A stretch of DNA of 64,000 nucleotides, taken from NCBI GenBank assembly GCA_031835245.1, contig JAVKOQ010000061.1, positions 152,001 to 216,000 on the forward strand. The letters are read 5' to 3'. This document shows positions 9,885-24,414 of this stretch, one piece after another. Source of the stretch: Balamuthia mandrillaris. Lineage: Eukaryota > Discosea > Longamoebia > Balamuthiidae. How positions within the stretch are numbered: the stretch's first letter is position 1; every line of letters starts with the position of its first letter. Position numbers and translations under genes: made by a program. The notes beneath the pieces were generated by a model. It was given only the letters and a program-made list of their open reading frames with translations, made no database searches and was not told the DNA's origin.

Positions 9885-12800
9885 TTAAGAAGAGAAACAG
9901 GATGGCTCAAGGTCCACGTTCCAAACGGTGAGGGCGGCACCGCGTTGGTACCAATAGGAAGCAGGCAGAGAAGTGGGCATGCGCAGATAAATGGAGAAGA
10001 GCAGGTCCAAACGAGTGGGATTGAGATATACCGGCAACTCCACCTTGTTCTTGTGAAGAACGGCTAAGTCCACCGTCCCTTGTTGTGGTTGGGTCTCTCC
10101 GCGAGGAGGCACGTGCACCCACGTGAAACGCACGTCTGGCATGTTGGTGAACAGGTCTCTCGTGACGGCCAACTGACCTTTCATCCAGGAAGCTCCTTCA
10201 ATGCTGAGTCCATGCACTATGAAGCTGGTGCTGTCCGAAATGACTTGCTGCTCTCCCTCCTGTGATCCATCGAGCACGTCCACATGGAGGGCAAGGTTCT
10301 CTACGGACCAACCGTGAGCACGAGCGGCTGCCTGACGAGTGGCTGTGATGAAGGCCTCGGGGAAGAACAGACCGCCCACCCAGATGGTCAGTTGCTGTTT
10401 GTTGCGTTGGCGCAGGTGATGCAACTGCTTCATGCGGCGAGTGAGATCCACCAACCAAGCATTGACGCTAAGAGTCTCGGGTACGGCGTACATCCTCCAT
10501 TCTCGGGGGATGAGGCCTTTGAGCAGATCGCTCATGATGCTGCGCAAGTAGTTGGTTTGCTTGAGCTCGCCGCGGCATGTCAGTATGGTGTTCTGTAGAT
10601 CGCGACGTACTTTGACCACAAGACCAGCTCCCGCACTGAGCTCTCTTTGGAGGCAGCGAAGGACCGGATCATGTTCGCTGGCGCCGTAATCTTCTCCTCC
10701 TTGCTCCTTTTGCTTGCCCGGCATTTGAGCGAGTTGCTCAGGCAGCAGCAACAACCACTTCTCGGCGGTCTGACTGAGAGCTATCATCCAAGCGGGGAGA
10801 GCACCAGCTACCTCCTTCTCTTTATCTGGGGACTCAGACGAAGATGCGGCCTCATCCTCTTCAATGACTTGCATCTTCTGCAGCTTCTTGAGCATTTCCT
10901 TGCCCTTGTTGGCCAGCAACATCACCTCCGCGTTATCAGGCAGACCAAGCCATGCTGGTGTCTCGTTTTCAGGCATGCTTGCTTGCACCCACTTGATAAA
11001 GTCATCACGGCTTCGGCCATCGGGCACAGTTAGCACTTCGTCATTCTCAGCCGAAGAAGAACCGGCAGTAGAGGAAGCGAGGAGGGCATTGGTGAGCGGG
11101 AATTGAGCATCAAAGCTGTGCGGCGTGAAGAGGTGGTCGAGGAAGGAGTCAAGTAGGCGCTGATCGAAGGGATTATCTACGCGGCCGCCATACACGGTCT
11201 GGCCAAGCAGAGTGCGAAGGGCAACCCATGGGATACGCTCAGGCGGGATGTTGGAACGGCCTTGAGCACGCAAGTCCACCCAGTAGTCCACTGTGTCGAG
11301 CGCACAGCGCAAGTCTGACTCGTTGAACTCAAACATCTTGGACCAACCGAGTGGTGCATAGCGCAAGCGCTCTTGCACCACGGCATGGAACCACGCCAGC
11401 AGGAAGTAAAGGCGGACGCGTTCAACGGGCTGCCTCTCCATTCGGTCTGGCGTTATATTGGAGAAAGTATGCAGCAGGTTGGCGCGAATGCCTGGTGGAG
11501 GCTCGAATACGAACACATGCGCCTCTCGAAGGAGACTAGTTGGGAGACGAGGATGGATCTCTGAAGTAAGGAACAAGCGGAAGGTAGGCTTGGGTTCCAG
11601 GCTGTGAAGCTTCTTCTCCAGCTGTACCAGCCACTGCGGCGCCAAGTGGATGTTCTTGAGGAGGACCCAAGTACCCGACTTGGCGGCTGCCGCGATGGCT
11701 TTCTCCGCCAAATCGAAACCTTCTGCAGAGCCAAGAGCCAGTGACTTGCAGGCACGCTTCGTCTTGTTGACGAGCTCATCAACAAGATAGCTGGCATCAT
11801 GACCGGCGCTTGAGCACAGCAGCAAAGGTGAATCGCTGCTGCTTTCCTTCTCCACAACGTGCAGCAGGTCAAGGTCTGGAATGTGAAGGAACGCCTCTCC
11901 AAACACTTTAGCGGCGTATTGGGCAGCTCCAGCCCTTAGCCTGTCCGGTCTAAGTCCCTTCAACAATAGCAACCGCCTGAACAGAGCAATGACCTTCGAA
12001 GGAGAGGCTCCTGCGCCTTCTTGTTGAGCCTGTTCCCAGGAAGTCGGCACGTGGTGCTCCGCCGTTGGCGAGGTCAGGAAGTGCCTCCACTCTTCTTGGT
12101 TGCTGTTCATATGCTCTGCTATGCGAGCAAAGGACGGCAGCTTACGCAACTCAGAAATAAAGACTCGCTGTGGACCCGACAGGAAGTCCAGCCCCACAGT
12201 AGCTTCGTCGCTCTTTGCGGTGCCGCCAACGTTGTGGGTGCCTTTCAACAAAAAGTCAAACTCGGTGGGATTCGCTTGGTCCGGCGAGTCTTTGAGGCGG
12301 ATCTGAGTCAACCGCAGGGCAAACGTGAGCTGATCCTCATGAAGGAGACCTCTGGCCACGCGTTGGAATACCAGCTGGAACACATCGTGCATCAGCACGG
12401 AGAGGCGCTGAATGTGATCGGTCAGGCCGTCCAGGTGGTCGTTGCGCAGAAGAATGTCGTGGAAGATTCGCAAGAAGAAGTTCAACGAGAATTGATATAG
12501 GAAGTGTACGGAGGCGGTCTGCTCCAGAGCAAAATATATACCAGAACAGGCCACAGCCATTGGCACGTACTCCTCGCTGACAGTGCTGATCTCCTGCATA
12601 ACAACCTCGGTTTGAGCCATCTTGGCGGCAACGGAGGCAGCTTCGTTCTTCAAGGATTCCAACGTGCTAATGACGTGGTCATCTTCCAAAATGTTGTTGC
12701 CCTGAGAGGCATTCAAAGCATCCAACAAGGATTTCTCGAGGTTGCGCAAGCGCACCTTGAACTCGCCCTGCAGCTTGAGCAGGTCCACTCTCTTCTTGTG

Positions 12801-15800
12801 GACGTCGGGGCGCTCTGATTTGAGCACAGAGTGAAGGCACTGGCTCTGGAGGCTGCTAGGTGTCACAGTAAAGTTCACAAAGGTGACACGGCTGCAAAGA
12901 TCGGGAGTGAAGTGGGAGGTGGGATCTCTTGTAGACAAGAAGATGACAAACGAGGGAGAAAAGTCGACGTCTTGGTCGCCAAGCCTTATCAGCACGCGTC
13001 CACCGGTCTTACGAATCTCCTTGTTGAGGACTGGATTGAGAACGGGATCAATGCTTTCCACGTCTTCAACCAACAAGGGTGTGCCGAAACGAAGCGCGCT
13101 CTCCAAGTTCTTCATGAAAGAGGCATCGAGGAAGCTGGTCTTCTTGATCTTGAGGTCGGCGTACTGTTTCATCAAGAACTCGGCAGCCTGGCCCGATGGA
13201 TCGATAACCAACGGGTACCTATTGAAGCGGTGCAACATAATGGCGTTCTCCAAGCAGAGATCATCGGCAGGCAAGGCGTTGTTTTGCCAGGAGAGGCGCT
13301 CGTCGGGTGTAGAGAGGTACTCGATGACAGAGATATCTTCCTTGAAGGCTACGCCAACAGCCTGCAGGTGAGCTTTCCATTGGTTTTGAAGGGTAGTACG
13401 GTAGTGCTGATCAAAGAAGCCAATGTAGGCTAGGAAGGCAGCGCTGATGAAAGAGTCGCCTACAATGGTGGCCATGTGGGCCTTGAAGGTCTCACTGCTG
13501 CTCTCCCAACGATCCTTCTCCGAGTTGAGATTGTAGAGGAGGGCGGTGGATCTCTCTACCTTGGTCTTGACCGTCGCCATCTCGGCCTTGATGGCCTGAG
13601 TCTCGCTGATGAGCATGGCGTATTCGTCCTTGTAGCGGTTGATGCTAGCCTCAAGGTTGGCGATTGTGTTCTCCATCTCTTGCTGCTTGTCCTTTAGCTC
13701 GCCGGCGGCATCTTCTAGGCTTTGCACTTCTTGGCGAAGAGGCTCCACCTTGCCCAGAATGTCGGAGTAGGACACTTGGGCGATGATCCAGGCGGCGAGA
13801 GGGCCACAGGCTTTGCTGGCGTGATTTATCGTCTCAAAGTTGAACTCGGGGTCGCTGAGATACTCCTTCTTTAAGAGGGTACGCAGTTTGGCAGAAATAG
13901 TGTTGGTGTCGAACGACACGATGTTAGAGATGAAGGACTTGTCGACGATCATACGACGAATGCCATCCCAGGTTTGCTTCTGGTGGGTGATGAGAAGGCC
14001 AACAGCCTCCAGGGTCTTTTTGATCTTTTCAGGAGGTCTTCCCAGCACACGGATTTCCTCCAAGTGTTTTCGTTTGATGCCGGACACACTCTTCTTGGCG
14101 GCTTCGACGGCGGGCTCTGCTTTGCTAAGATCCTCGTAGGCCTTATCTTTCTTGATTTGAATCTCCTGCTCTTGCTTTTCCAACTTAAGGCGCAGCTCCT
14201 GAGCAGCTTGTCGCTGTTGCTCTGCTTCTTGCTGGTCTTTAACCATCTGCTGCAGCTTCTCATTGGCCTCAGCCTGCTTTTCCTCCAAGACCTGACTCTT
14301 CACGCGGAGACTTTGCTGCATTTCCTTGACAGCTTGTTCTGTGTCTCTAAGCTTTTGCAAGCCCACATTGACGTGAAGCTGCTGCTCTTCTAGCTCTTCC
14401 CTCTTTTCGTTGATGAGGCGCACAAAGTGGGCGATGAAATCAAGGTAATGACGAGGGGTGACATAGTTGGATCTGCCTTGTTGTCTAGAGAGCTGCCAGT
14501 TGGCGTCGTTAATGGTGTTGTGGACGTAGACGAGGGCGCTGATAACAGCATCGCGATGGGATGGATGAGTAGGATTAGACAAAGGAAGGTTGGTCTCTGG
14601 GAAGAAGTCAGGAGGTTGATAGGTAGGATCATCCAGATCCACGTTCTTAGTGAACTCGGAGCCCACTTGGAACAAAGCTGCATCGGACCACTCTCCGAAC
14701 CAGTCCAACACACAACGGTTGAACAAGGCAGGAGAAGTGGCAGCTCGGTTGTGGAAGTCGGGACTGGCAGGGTTCATCGTGAACACAATGTGAAGATTGT
14801 TACGGACCTGCAAGGTGAACCACTTGTACATCTCTTCCTCTGTGTCCAAAATAAGACCACGGTTCTGGACAGCTTCCTTGCATTGATGCATGAGTGTAGT
14901 ATATTCATCACCCTCAAAGAGACCGGGCACTTCACCGCTGGCCAGCAGCGTGTTCATCCTCTCCAGGAAGCTGGATTCCAGCACGTTGGACTCGTCGAAA
15001 ATGAAGCATATTTTCTCGTCAGCACAGCCCGCTCGCTTCATGACAGTTCGAAGATCGTTGTCGAAGTCTTCGGGGCTGTAGCGGTTGTTGACCTTGATGG
15101 TGAAGATGCTGAGTCCGTTCATCCACGCCACGAAGCGGGAGAGCACAGTCTTACCACCACCGCTCACACCAATAAGTAGAGCGTGTCCCTGTGGTTGACG
15201 GAACACTCGATCGATACGGAGAATGTGGTCCAACACTTCGTCAAAGATAACCAAGGGTACATCCAGCTCCTCCTCGTAGAATACCTTCAGCCTGGCCTTG
15301 ACGTAATCACGGAGCTCAGCTCGTTCCACACGTACGTACTCTTTAGAGAGCCAGTTACTGAAGAGTATGGGCCTGGCCAACGCCTTCTCATCGAGGTTGG
15401 GGAAGTGCTTCATGACGATGGCGTCAATAGTCTTGTCGGTCCATTGAGCTTCTTCTCGAGTGACCAGCCTATCCTGGAAGAGCCGCAGCCCTTCATGCAC
15501 CCACAAGCGCATGAGCTCTTCCAGAGCGATACCTTCTCTTGCCTTGATGGCTGTGTAGAGGGCACGCAACCAGCGAGACAGTTCTCTGGGACTGTAGATG
15601 TAATGGGCGTGCATATCTGGCGTGAACCGCTTCTGGGAGGTCAAATAGAACTCCACCATAGCTTCCGTGAGAGAAGCCGCCTGCGAGCGCAGAGGCGGTT
15701 GCAGCTTCATCAACGAGCGGTAGAAGGTGCCATAGATCTGAATCAACGAGGACTCGGAGGGGAAATCAACGAGCAATAGGGGCACATGTCGCAGGAACCT

Positions 15801-18800
15801 GTGGGACAAGGGCACACGGCCTGCGTCTGTGGGAGGGTTGCATGCTCCCACGAACTGGATCCTCTCCAGGGTGATCCACTCGTGGTCTTTGTTGCCATCC
15901 GTGTTGATCTTCCAGTAGCCACCCTGCTCTGTCAGCTGTCGCATAAACGTGATGACGCGTTGGGTGCCATACGTGTCGTTGGCAGGAAGGTTGACCTCAT
16001 CGCAAAACACGACCAGCCACTTGCCAACCTGCACAGGCTGCAGGACGGTTCCCTTGGGCGTATGCTTCAGCTCGCAGTGCTGCTCAAAGGTTTGCAGCAG
16101 GAGCTCTGGCGTTGTGGCGCTGGAAAAGTTGAGCGACACCATTTCAAAGTCGGGCAAGGATTTGAGGGTGCTATCTAGGGTCATGGTTTTACCGCTGCCT
16201 GGTGGGCCGCACAAGACGAGGGGTCTGTGCTCTGCCAACCAGGATCGAAGCACTTCGGTATGACGCACGGTATCCACAGTGGGAATGACCACATCCGGTG
16301 AGGCCACCATGTGAGTCTCCACTTCGACGGTTGGCACCAAAGTGCTCCACAGGTGCCAATCTCCGTCTTCCAGAGATACCCAGTAGTCCAGCAGGGAGGG
16401 ACCAGAGGGGTCTGGCATTGGCGTTGTGGCCAGGCTCATCACATGCTTGCCAAAGGCCTCCCTATCGGAAAGACCCATGCTGCCGCCCAATCCCCACATC
16501 AGGGCATAATACAACCGGTTCGTCATATATCTCTCCAGCCGGTCCATCGGCAAGTGGAAGTCCGGGTGCTCCTGGTTGTATTGCAGTATGTTGTAGATGC
16601 CTCTGTTGATGAGAGAGAACGATGACAGCAGCGTGCGCAAGCGAGTAAAGTCCATAATGTGGGTCTGTTTTTGGGCATAGGCCATACACTTGTCCACAAG
16701 GTTACCGTTCTCGAAGAAGGGTTCCAGGATCTTGGCCACATCTCGTTGAAGGAGCAAGCCAGAAGGAGCTTCTACTTTGCCCTCGTCCAACAAAGGCTCT
16801 TGCAGCGTGGAAGAGGAACCACCAGCGGTCGGTCTTTGCTTAGTGGCGGCGGTGACCCTACGGAACGACTCACGCTCCACTTCGTCGAGGGGCTCCCACT
16901 GAAGCCGGAGCAGGTAGTTAGTGTAGATCATCTGCGTGGTCAGCGTCTCCTCCGAGAACCAAACCATGCCACAGCGACTGACAGTGGCTGGGGTTGCATA
17001 GCGAAGGTCCTGTACTTCGAACATGACCCGCACGTTGTCGGGCAGAGCCAGACGCTCGCCGTTGGGAAGGGTCAGCAGCTTGTTGTCATCCAGTAAACTG
17101 TTCAAATTTTCAACCCATTCAGGGTCCACATCACCGTCGAAGACGAACCAGTGTCGCTTATTGCTCTCTCCTCGCACATTATCTACTATCTTACGAAGCA
17201 AGCCCGTAAACAGACCATCCGTCCATTCTCTGGTGGTGGCATCCAAAGAGCCAAAGAGCTGCTCCTTGGTGATAGCTTTGGGATCCAACACGTAGGCCTC
17301 GGCCTTGATGCCCTCGCACCTCTCCAAAGCTTCAAGCAGCACGCGCCATGCTGAGCTCTTGCCGCTGCCGGAAGGTCCTACCATCATAACACCATGTCTT
17401 AGTATTTGGATCTGGTAAAGTTGCAACAGCTTCGCTTCCCACTCTGGGCTGACCACGAGGAAACGTTCCTTGCAAATCTCTGCGATTTTGGCTCGCAGCT
17501 CGTCCAAACTTATTGGGTTGGGCACTGAATTGGGGAATACGTCAGACAGTAGCGCCTGGAACAATGGAACATCACCGGCCACCAGCTTTGGAATGACGTT
17601 CTCACAGATGCTTCGCAACAGGATCTCTTGTTCAAAGGTTGTCCACTCTGACTCGCTTTCCTTTGGCTTCTCTTCTTCCCCTTCCGTTATGGTGTAAGTC
17701 TTTCGCTTGATGTTACCAGCGCTCACCAACACGCTCTTCAGAGCTCGCAATCCAAAGTCGTAGTGGCTTTGGGTGGATAGTTGCTCGCGGCAGAGGTTGA
17801 ACAGTGGTACCACTTTGCTTGCTAAGCGCTCCGCCGTCTTGAAGCCTTGTGAATAAAGCATCACCTGAGAAAGAGAGGCTGGTCAGGACCTTGATTTCTT
17901 TTTGCCTAGACTAGAGCAAGCATACCTGAGCAATCAACTCTCTGTCCGGTTGAATCATAGCAACGCCACGGAAGAGTTGCTTAAGATTGTCCGGCAAATT
18001 AGAGCGTCCCGCATAACCTGGATTCATTGTCACGAAGATACCCTAAATAAAATTTGAGAAACAAGTTCATCACAATAAGATAACAGTTTTCACAGTGATT
18101 GAGGAGGATGTGTGTACCATGACGGGGTTGATTTTGACGGATTTGCCGATGATCTCCACTTCTTTGGCCTTCTCCTTGAGTGCCACTTGAATGCCCTGGA
18201 TCTGCTGAGAGACAGCAGAGAGCATCCGCTCTTCCAGACGATTGAATTCGTCAAAGCATCCCCACGCACCACATTGACAAAGTCCAACAAAGATACGGCC
18301 CATGGCTTGGAAGTCAAAGTTTTCATCACAACAAAATACCAAAACAAATCGACCAAGTTGAGTACCCAACGCCTTAACTGTTTCTGTTTTGCCGGTACCG
18401 GCAGGACCGAAAGGACTGCCACCCAGACGAGCTTCCAGGGCTTGCGTTAGGGTCAAGTAGCAACGATCCGTCAATGGGGTCTGCACAAGTCGTTCGGCCA
18501 CGCCCAAGTACTCGAATCCATAAGTGAATGAGGCATTGGCCATTCGCACGGTCAATCTTTTCAGAAGCGAGTCCTTGCTAGGGTTCCAATAAAATCTCAT
18601 TTCTTGGAGCCACATAAAGTCAGCGGCACTGCTTATTTTGTGCTTGATCAACTATATTAACGTGGACCAAAACAAGTGTCAGATAAGATAGTGTCAAACA
18701 AAAGCGAGCATGACTTCGAAACTAAAATACCTTTCGGATGACATCTCGTTGATGAACGCATTCAGTGATAAGGTGTTCGTGTTTTACACGCTTAGTTGGG

Positions 18801-21800
18801 GCGAGATCCTCTATAACGCTATCGGCCAACAGGTTCAGTTTGTTCTCAATGTTTTGCAGAACTTTGGCGAGTCCTTGTTGGGCTGACTCCGAAGAACCTC
18901 CCTCTTCGCCCAGGGCCTGCTCTACTTCCCTGCACCACAGCACTTGAGAGGCGAGAACCACGAGCTGTGCTGGACATCTATCAATCCAAGACAGATAGGC
19001 CTTCGTGTCCAAGGTTGCCGCTTGTTCTATAACTTCCATTTCTGCTATGTAATCCTGTAAGAGAGAGGCAAGCGTGAATTTCATCTCGTTTTCGACCGTG
19101 CTCAGCCATTCGTATATCTTGGGGTGGTCCTTGAGTGAGACCGCCTTCTTAAACATCACCACCTCGCCTTCGCGGGACGACATGCCCAATATGTTGGCCT
19201 GCTCTTCGTCAAGTACCAATGAGGCCAATCCTGCAAACATTTTTTTAAGATGTTTCTGCACCTTAAAACTATGTAATGCGTGAGTTAATTGTGCAACTCT
19301 AGAGAAATTGGTGGTAACAAATAAAGGCTATAAAGACGTACATGTCCTTGCTGTTACCGATAATCTCCAACAAGTCCTCATCACCAACAAAGTAAAAGCG
19401 TGGGAAGGCAGAGCGTTGTCTCTCGAGATATTCACCGAGGGCTTTTTGGATCTTGGTCAGCAGATCGGAAAGCCTTTCAAGAGAACGGAACAGGCCCTCG
19501 ATCTCCAGCACCTCCAGAATTAAAGGTGCCTTGCTGACTTTGCGCATGAGAGTAACAAACTCGGTGTTGATGCTACGGAAGCGGGTGCTTTCCACGGGCA
19601 ATAGGTGTTGAATATCTCCACTTCCAGCAAAGATGCCTTCCAGGTATACCCATCTACGCTGAACATCAATCCACACGTCAAAGATCTGCTGAATACGATT
19701 CAATTTATCTTCCCAGCCGCTAGCTTCCTCTTTGAAGACCTTGAAGTAAGGAGACATCTTCATGGCGCCCAACGAGTTGGAGTGCTCTGCTACTTTGGCA
19801 AAGAGGTCGTCCCAGCCACGAATAAGTCGGCACTTGTTCTGGTAGTTCACCAAGTCGAGTTCATACTGCTGCCAGAATTGGCGAATCTGAAAGTAAAGAA
19901 AGATGTGATTACTAACGTAACTCTCCATCTTTACGAGCTTATGGAGCATATGCAAACCTGTTTAATAAATTCTTCCAAGGCAAGTTCTCCTTGTGCCTGC
20001 TGGATGATATCTTTGAACAGCTTGGCATTTCTATTCAAGTCGCAGTCCCAGATATCCCCGAGTGTCAACTCTGTAAATAGCCAATTTGCATTTAATTGTC
20101 GCCGCAGAGTCTTCCAGTGTCTCTCTTTGAGGGCCTCAGAGCGCAAATCTACAATAATCATGTTGGCTTTAAGGTGTCTACAAAATGACAAAAGAGAGTT
20201 AGACAAATCACTTATTTCCTGCAAACTGATGATTGGAGTGAGTGACGCACGATTTCACTGTTGATTGCAAGTGCTCGAAGGCAGAATACTGCCTGACGCG
20301 GTTTGGCAAAGTCTTTAAGCTGGAGAGGATCTCATCCAGAGAGTGGCGTATCTGGAATGGACAATAGAGATTTATAAGCAATTTGGTGTGTTTGTTTTTT
20401 TTTTTGAGCTGATGTAGGTACCTTTCGTGGGATAACCGCCGACCAAGGAATCTCTTTCAAGGTGTCCAAACTCTTCCATACGTCGGATAACTTGTTCCAC
20501 ACTTCCTTCAAATCATTCATTTCTTCTTCGATGGGTGTTAAGACGTCCTCCGACTGTATTAAAAGGTAAGGAGCTAAAGAGAGAGAAAAAAAAAGGAATT
20601 TAAAACGGTTGTAGCGCACCTCAGTTTCCAGGTTAAGAGCGACCTTAGCCTTGCAAATGCGATCATATTCCTCTTTAAGTCTTACGAGCCGCCCATCGAA
20701 AATCTTCAACGTCTCAAGAGCAGTTGTGAACTTCGTATCCCCAGAAACCGGTTTGGAATTGTTCCAGTCCTCGCTAAACTGGCGGATCTTTTCTGCGACA
20801 GACTTTCCTTCAGCGGCAACTTTCATCTGCAATGCTGGAATTTCGGAGTTGATAGAATCTGTCTTGCGACTGAGTATCTCATTGAATGCATTCCACTCGC
20901 CCTCTACCATGTCAAACTCCAGCCAATCAGCAGGAAATTGGAAGCGTTGGCGACGCAGCAAATCTTGTCCTGAACCGTAACAACGAAGCTCTTCTTCCCA
21001 TGCCTTTGTTTATGATAATAAGAATAACCAACATTCGTCATGAGATGGATGTAAGGTGTCGAAAATATAATTTGAGAAACCACGTACCGGGATGCACTTC
21101 TTGATTTCTTGAACTCTGATGATGAAGGCCACTGCCTCCGCAGTGGAGTCTGTCTCAACTGAGTGTTGTTCAAGCTCCACACGGGATGAAGAGATTTTGC
21201 TCTGGAATGTGCAGGATAGCAATAACGTTGTAAGAAACTCGTAATATAGGAAGAGAAAAAAATGGATACATACATGGAAGGCCTTCATGCTATCGGCAAG
21301 CTTTATGCCGAACTTTTTCAAGACATCCTTGTGCCAAAAGTCATATTTGTGATTCACATTGGACTGAACTTGGCCATAACGAATTACAACAGTACCAAAG
21401 GACTTTTCGCTCTCAGAAGTATCAAACGTCTTACGAGAACGTTTGATTTGTTCTAGAACCTGCAATTAAAAACGTTAGTCGGATTTGGCCAAACTGTGGG
21501 AAGTAAAATATGGAGCCAAACCTTTTGCCAGGTGAACAAGTCATCACCAAGGCGAGAATACAGCGTAGAAGCTTCCATATCCCAAAGTGCTTGATACTGC
21601 AGCCATATTTGAACATACTGCTCAACTTCACGCAGCTTATCCTCCAGAGTATTGTACGCTTGCTTCATAGCACCTTCGGGCAAGCGAGCCAACTAATAGC
21701 GCAAAAAAAAGTTAGAACACTGCCAACAGGCTATTCTACAACGAATAGAGCAAAAACAGATAGGCACCAGTTGTCTATAAGTGTTGATAGCAGCAGCGTG

Positions 21801-24377
21801 CATATCTTTCTTGTGGACAAGACCTTCATCATAACGAGAACTTTGTGGTCGGGAAAGGTCACAAATGTTGGCCAACCAAGTAGAGAGCTGTTGCACCCAG
21901 TGTTCCCTTGCATGCTCCAAAGGGGGATCTAGTGCAATAATCTGGTTACGGATGACAATCTCGTGATAACTGGTTTCTATCTTGGGTCTGTATAACTTTT
22001 TCCTATGCAAGGGTTGTTGCGCTTCTTTGACTTCGGTAGAGAGCATGTCTCCATCAGAGGTAGCGGAGGGCGCCACTTCTCCTTGGTCACTATCACGAGA
22101 GGCAGGGACACTACCAGCTGGGGCTCTTTTCCGTCTGGCCATGGCGCTGGAGCGGTAAGAGGAAGCTGTGGAGATGGAGTGCTGCGACTCCACCACTTCG
22201 TCATCTTGGCCGAAGGTGGAAATCCAGGCCTGGAACGCTTCTTCTAAGCGTTGTAACAGAATCTTTTCGATCTGCTTGTCCAACTCCCTCACCCAGGACT
22301 CCAAGTTGGAATAAGAAGCCAGATTGAGGTAGTCCACCACCTTTTGTATGTTTTCCATGACTTGGCTCAGAGTGTCCTTTTCCAGCGCGCACAAAGCCAA
22401 GGTGTTCAACGCGGTTTGGATTTCCGAGTACTTGACAAGTAGCTCATCCACCTTATCCTTGAAGGTAAGCACCGAGTCGGAAAGACGTCGAACGTAGGGA
22501 TCGACCTTAGAAAGCGTCTCCCACTTGATGTGAAAGCCCTCGCTGATATGATGCTGCACATCTAGCTTGTAGGCCGAGATGAGGGGAGCGATCTCTGGTC
22601 CAATCTTGGCTGAGGTCTGGGTGTAAGTTCGGATGGCTTCCTTCAAAGAAACAGCGAACGGATAGACCTGCTTCGCTCCACTTGCCAACAAGGTGATCGA
22701 AAAGGGGACGCGGAAATTGAGCCATTGCAGGTTGCGTACTTCCTTGAAAAGGGTGATGATGTTCGGGTCGAAATGCACATCTAGCATGAGAGTCTTTCCT
22801 TTCTTTGTTACATTGAGCAACCGCCCTGATACTTGAAAATTACGCGATTCCACGTCTTTGGCCCATTTTTCGAAGATCTAATAATGATGGCGAAGAAGGC
22901 CGAAAAAGTTAAAAGGCTAAAACTTCGCGCAAGTGAGTGTCATCAAAGGAAGTTGTGTACATACAACGTTAGCGTTAAGCTTTCTGCGGAACCTCTCACC
23001 ATCAGCTTTGAGCTTCTGGCCCTCCACATCGCGCTCCCAACCTTGACCCAACACATCTTCCACTCTTTGCATTTCGGTGGCGAGCTGACGCTCAATCTGC
23101 CTGGCCCAGATAATAGCTCCAGACACTGGTGGCAAATCTCTGAGTTGACTCATGCGGTAGGCCTCTGAGTTGCTGTATTGAGTCTTGAATTTGTCATGAA
23201 GTCCTTTGATATCGTCCTTCACTCGCTCAATGAGTTGTGTTTGGTATTCCTGGATAGCACCACGGATGCGAGGACGGAAGAACAGGGCGTTAAACTTGGA
23301 AAAGACCCTGAACATTTCGCTTGCATTCTTGGCCGTTGCTAACTTGTCTCGAAGCTTGGCTGTAATTTGAGACTCGACGCGATCGATCTTCGAGTCATAT
23401 CTCTTAACCGCAGCCTCCCAAATCTCTGTCCCCTCTATCCAAACAGTAAGACACAAGGTGCGATTTTATAAATTCAAAAAAAGAGAGAAAACGTACCTCT
23501 TGAAAGGTCGAGAATATCATTCACACGGGTGACTTCCTCGTAGGCATCTTTGATTTCTTGGCTTGCATTACGCCCATCTGCGCTGTTTGGCGAGAGCACT
23601 CGCACTATAACGTTCAACAATTCTTCATGTTGATGCCTAAACTTACGCAATTGGGAGATGCGCTCTTGCAATGGGCGATTCTCTGCGTTAACCTAACAAA
23701 GAGGGTTTACATGTTAGAACGAGAGTCCTTATTGGAAGTGGACAATTGGCACGTACTCGTAGCGGGATTTTATCTTTCTGGCGCTTCCGGGCAAGATCCC
23801 TGATGGAGTCGCGGAAGCTATCAAACTCATCCTCCCAAACAGCAAATAGAGTGCGGCAGGCAGAGGTTATCTGATCAAACTCGGGGTAGGTTAGGTGCAT
23901 TAAACGTTTTGCCCGCAAAAGCATCAACAATTTGGAACACATGTCGCGTGAAACAGCCTCTACCAAACGGAGATAGCGTGGGATAGGATAGTGGGCATTC
24001 TTGGTTCTCTTCAAGTGGGTAAAGATGGCTTTAACTGCTTCAGAAACCTTCTCCACCTCGCTGGCGGTTAAAAGCTCATCAACAGGGAAATCTTTCATAA
24101 GGCTTTTGTAGTGAAGAACTACAAAAAACAAAAAAACAAAAAAACACAAATGAGTAAAAAAGGTCGTGGTATGAAGCTCTGATATAAGGCTCTAACCTGT
24201 CTCTTTGGCTTTCTTCAAGCCAATAGTATCGGTGTCAAACGCAGCAGTTGCGTGGAAACGTTTTGCTTGTTTCAAAATGCCAAGAGTACATTCTATTTAA
24301 AGAGATGAAAGAACAGTAAATTATCAGGCGGGAAATGGAGAGAAGGGATAGTAATGAAGAAGCTTGTAACGAGGATG

Positions 24378-24414
<37 letters not shown>

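Noticed and set aside
10000-17900. Numerous + strand open frames of 100-250 codons opposite dynein
   Set aside because: They are antisense shadows of a strongly coding exon with no recognisable domains.
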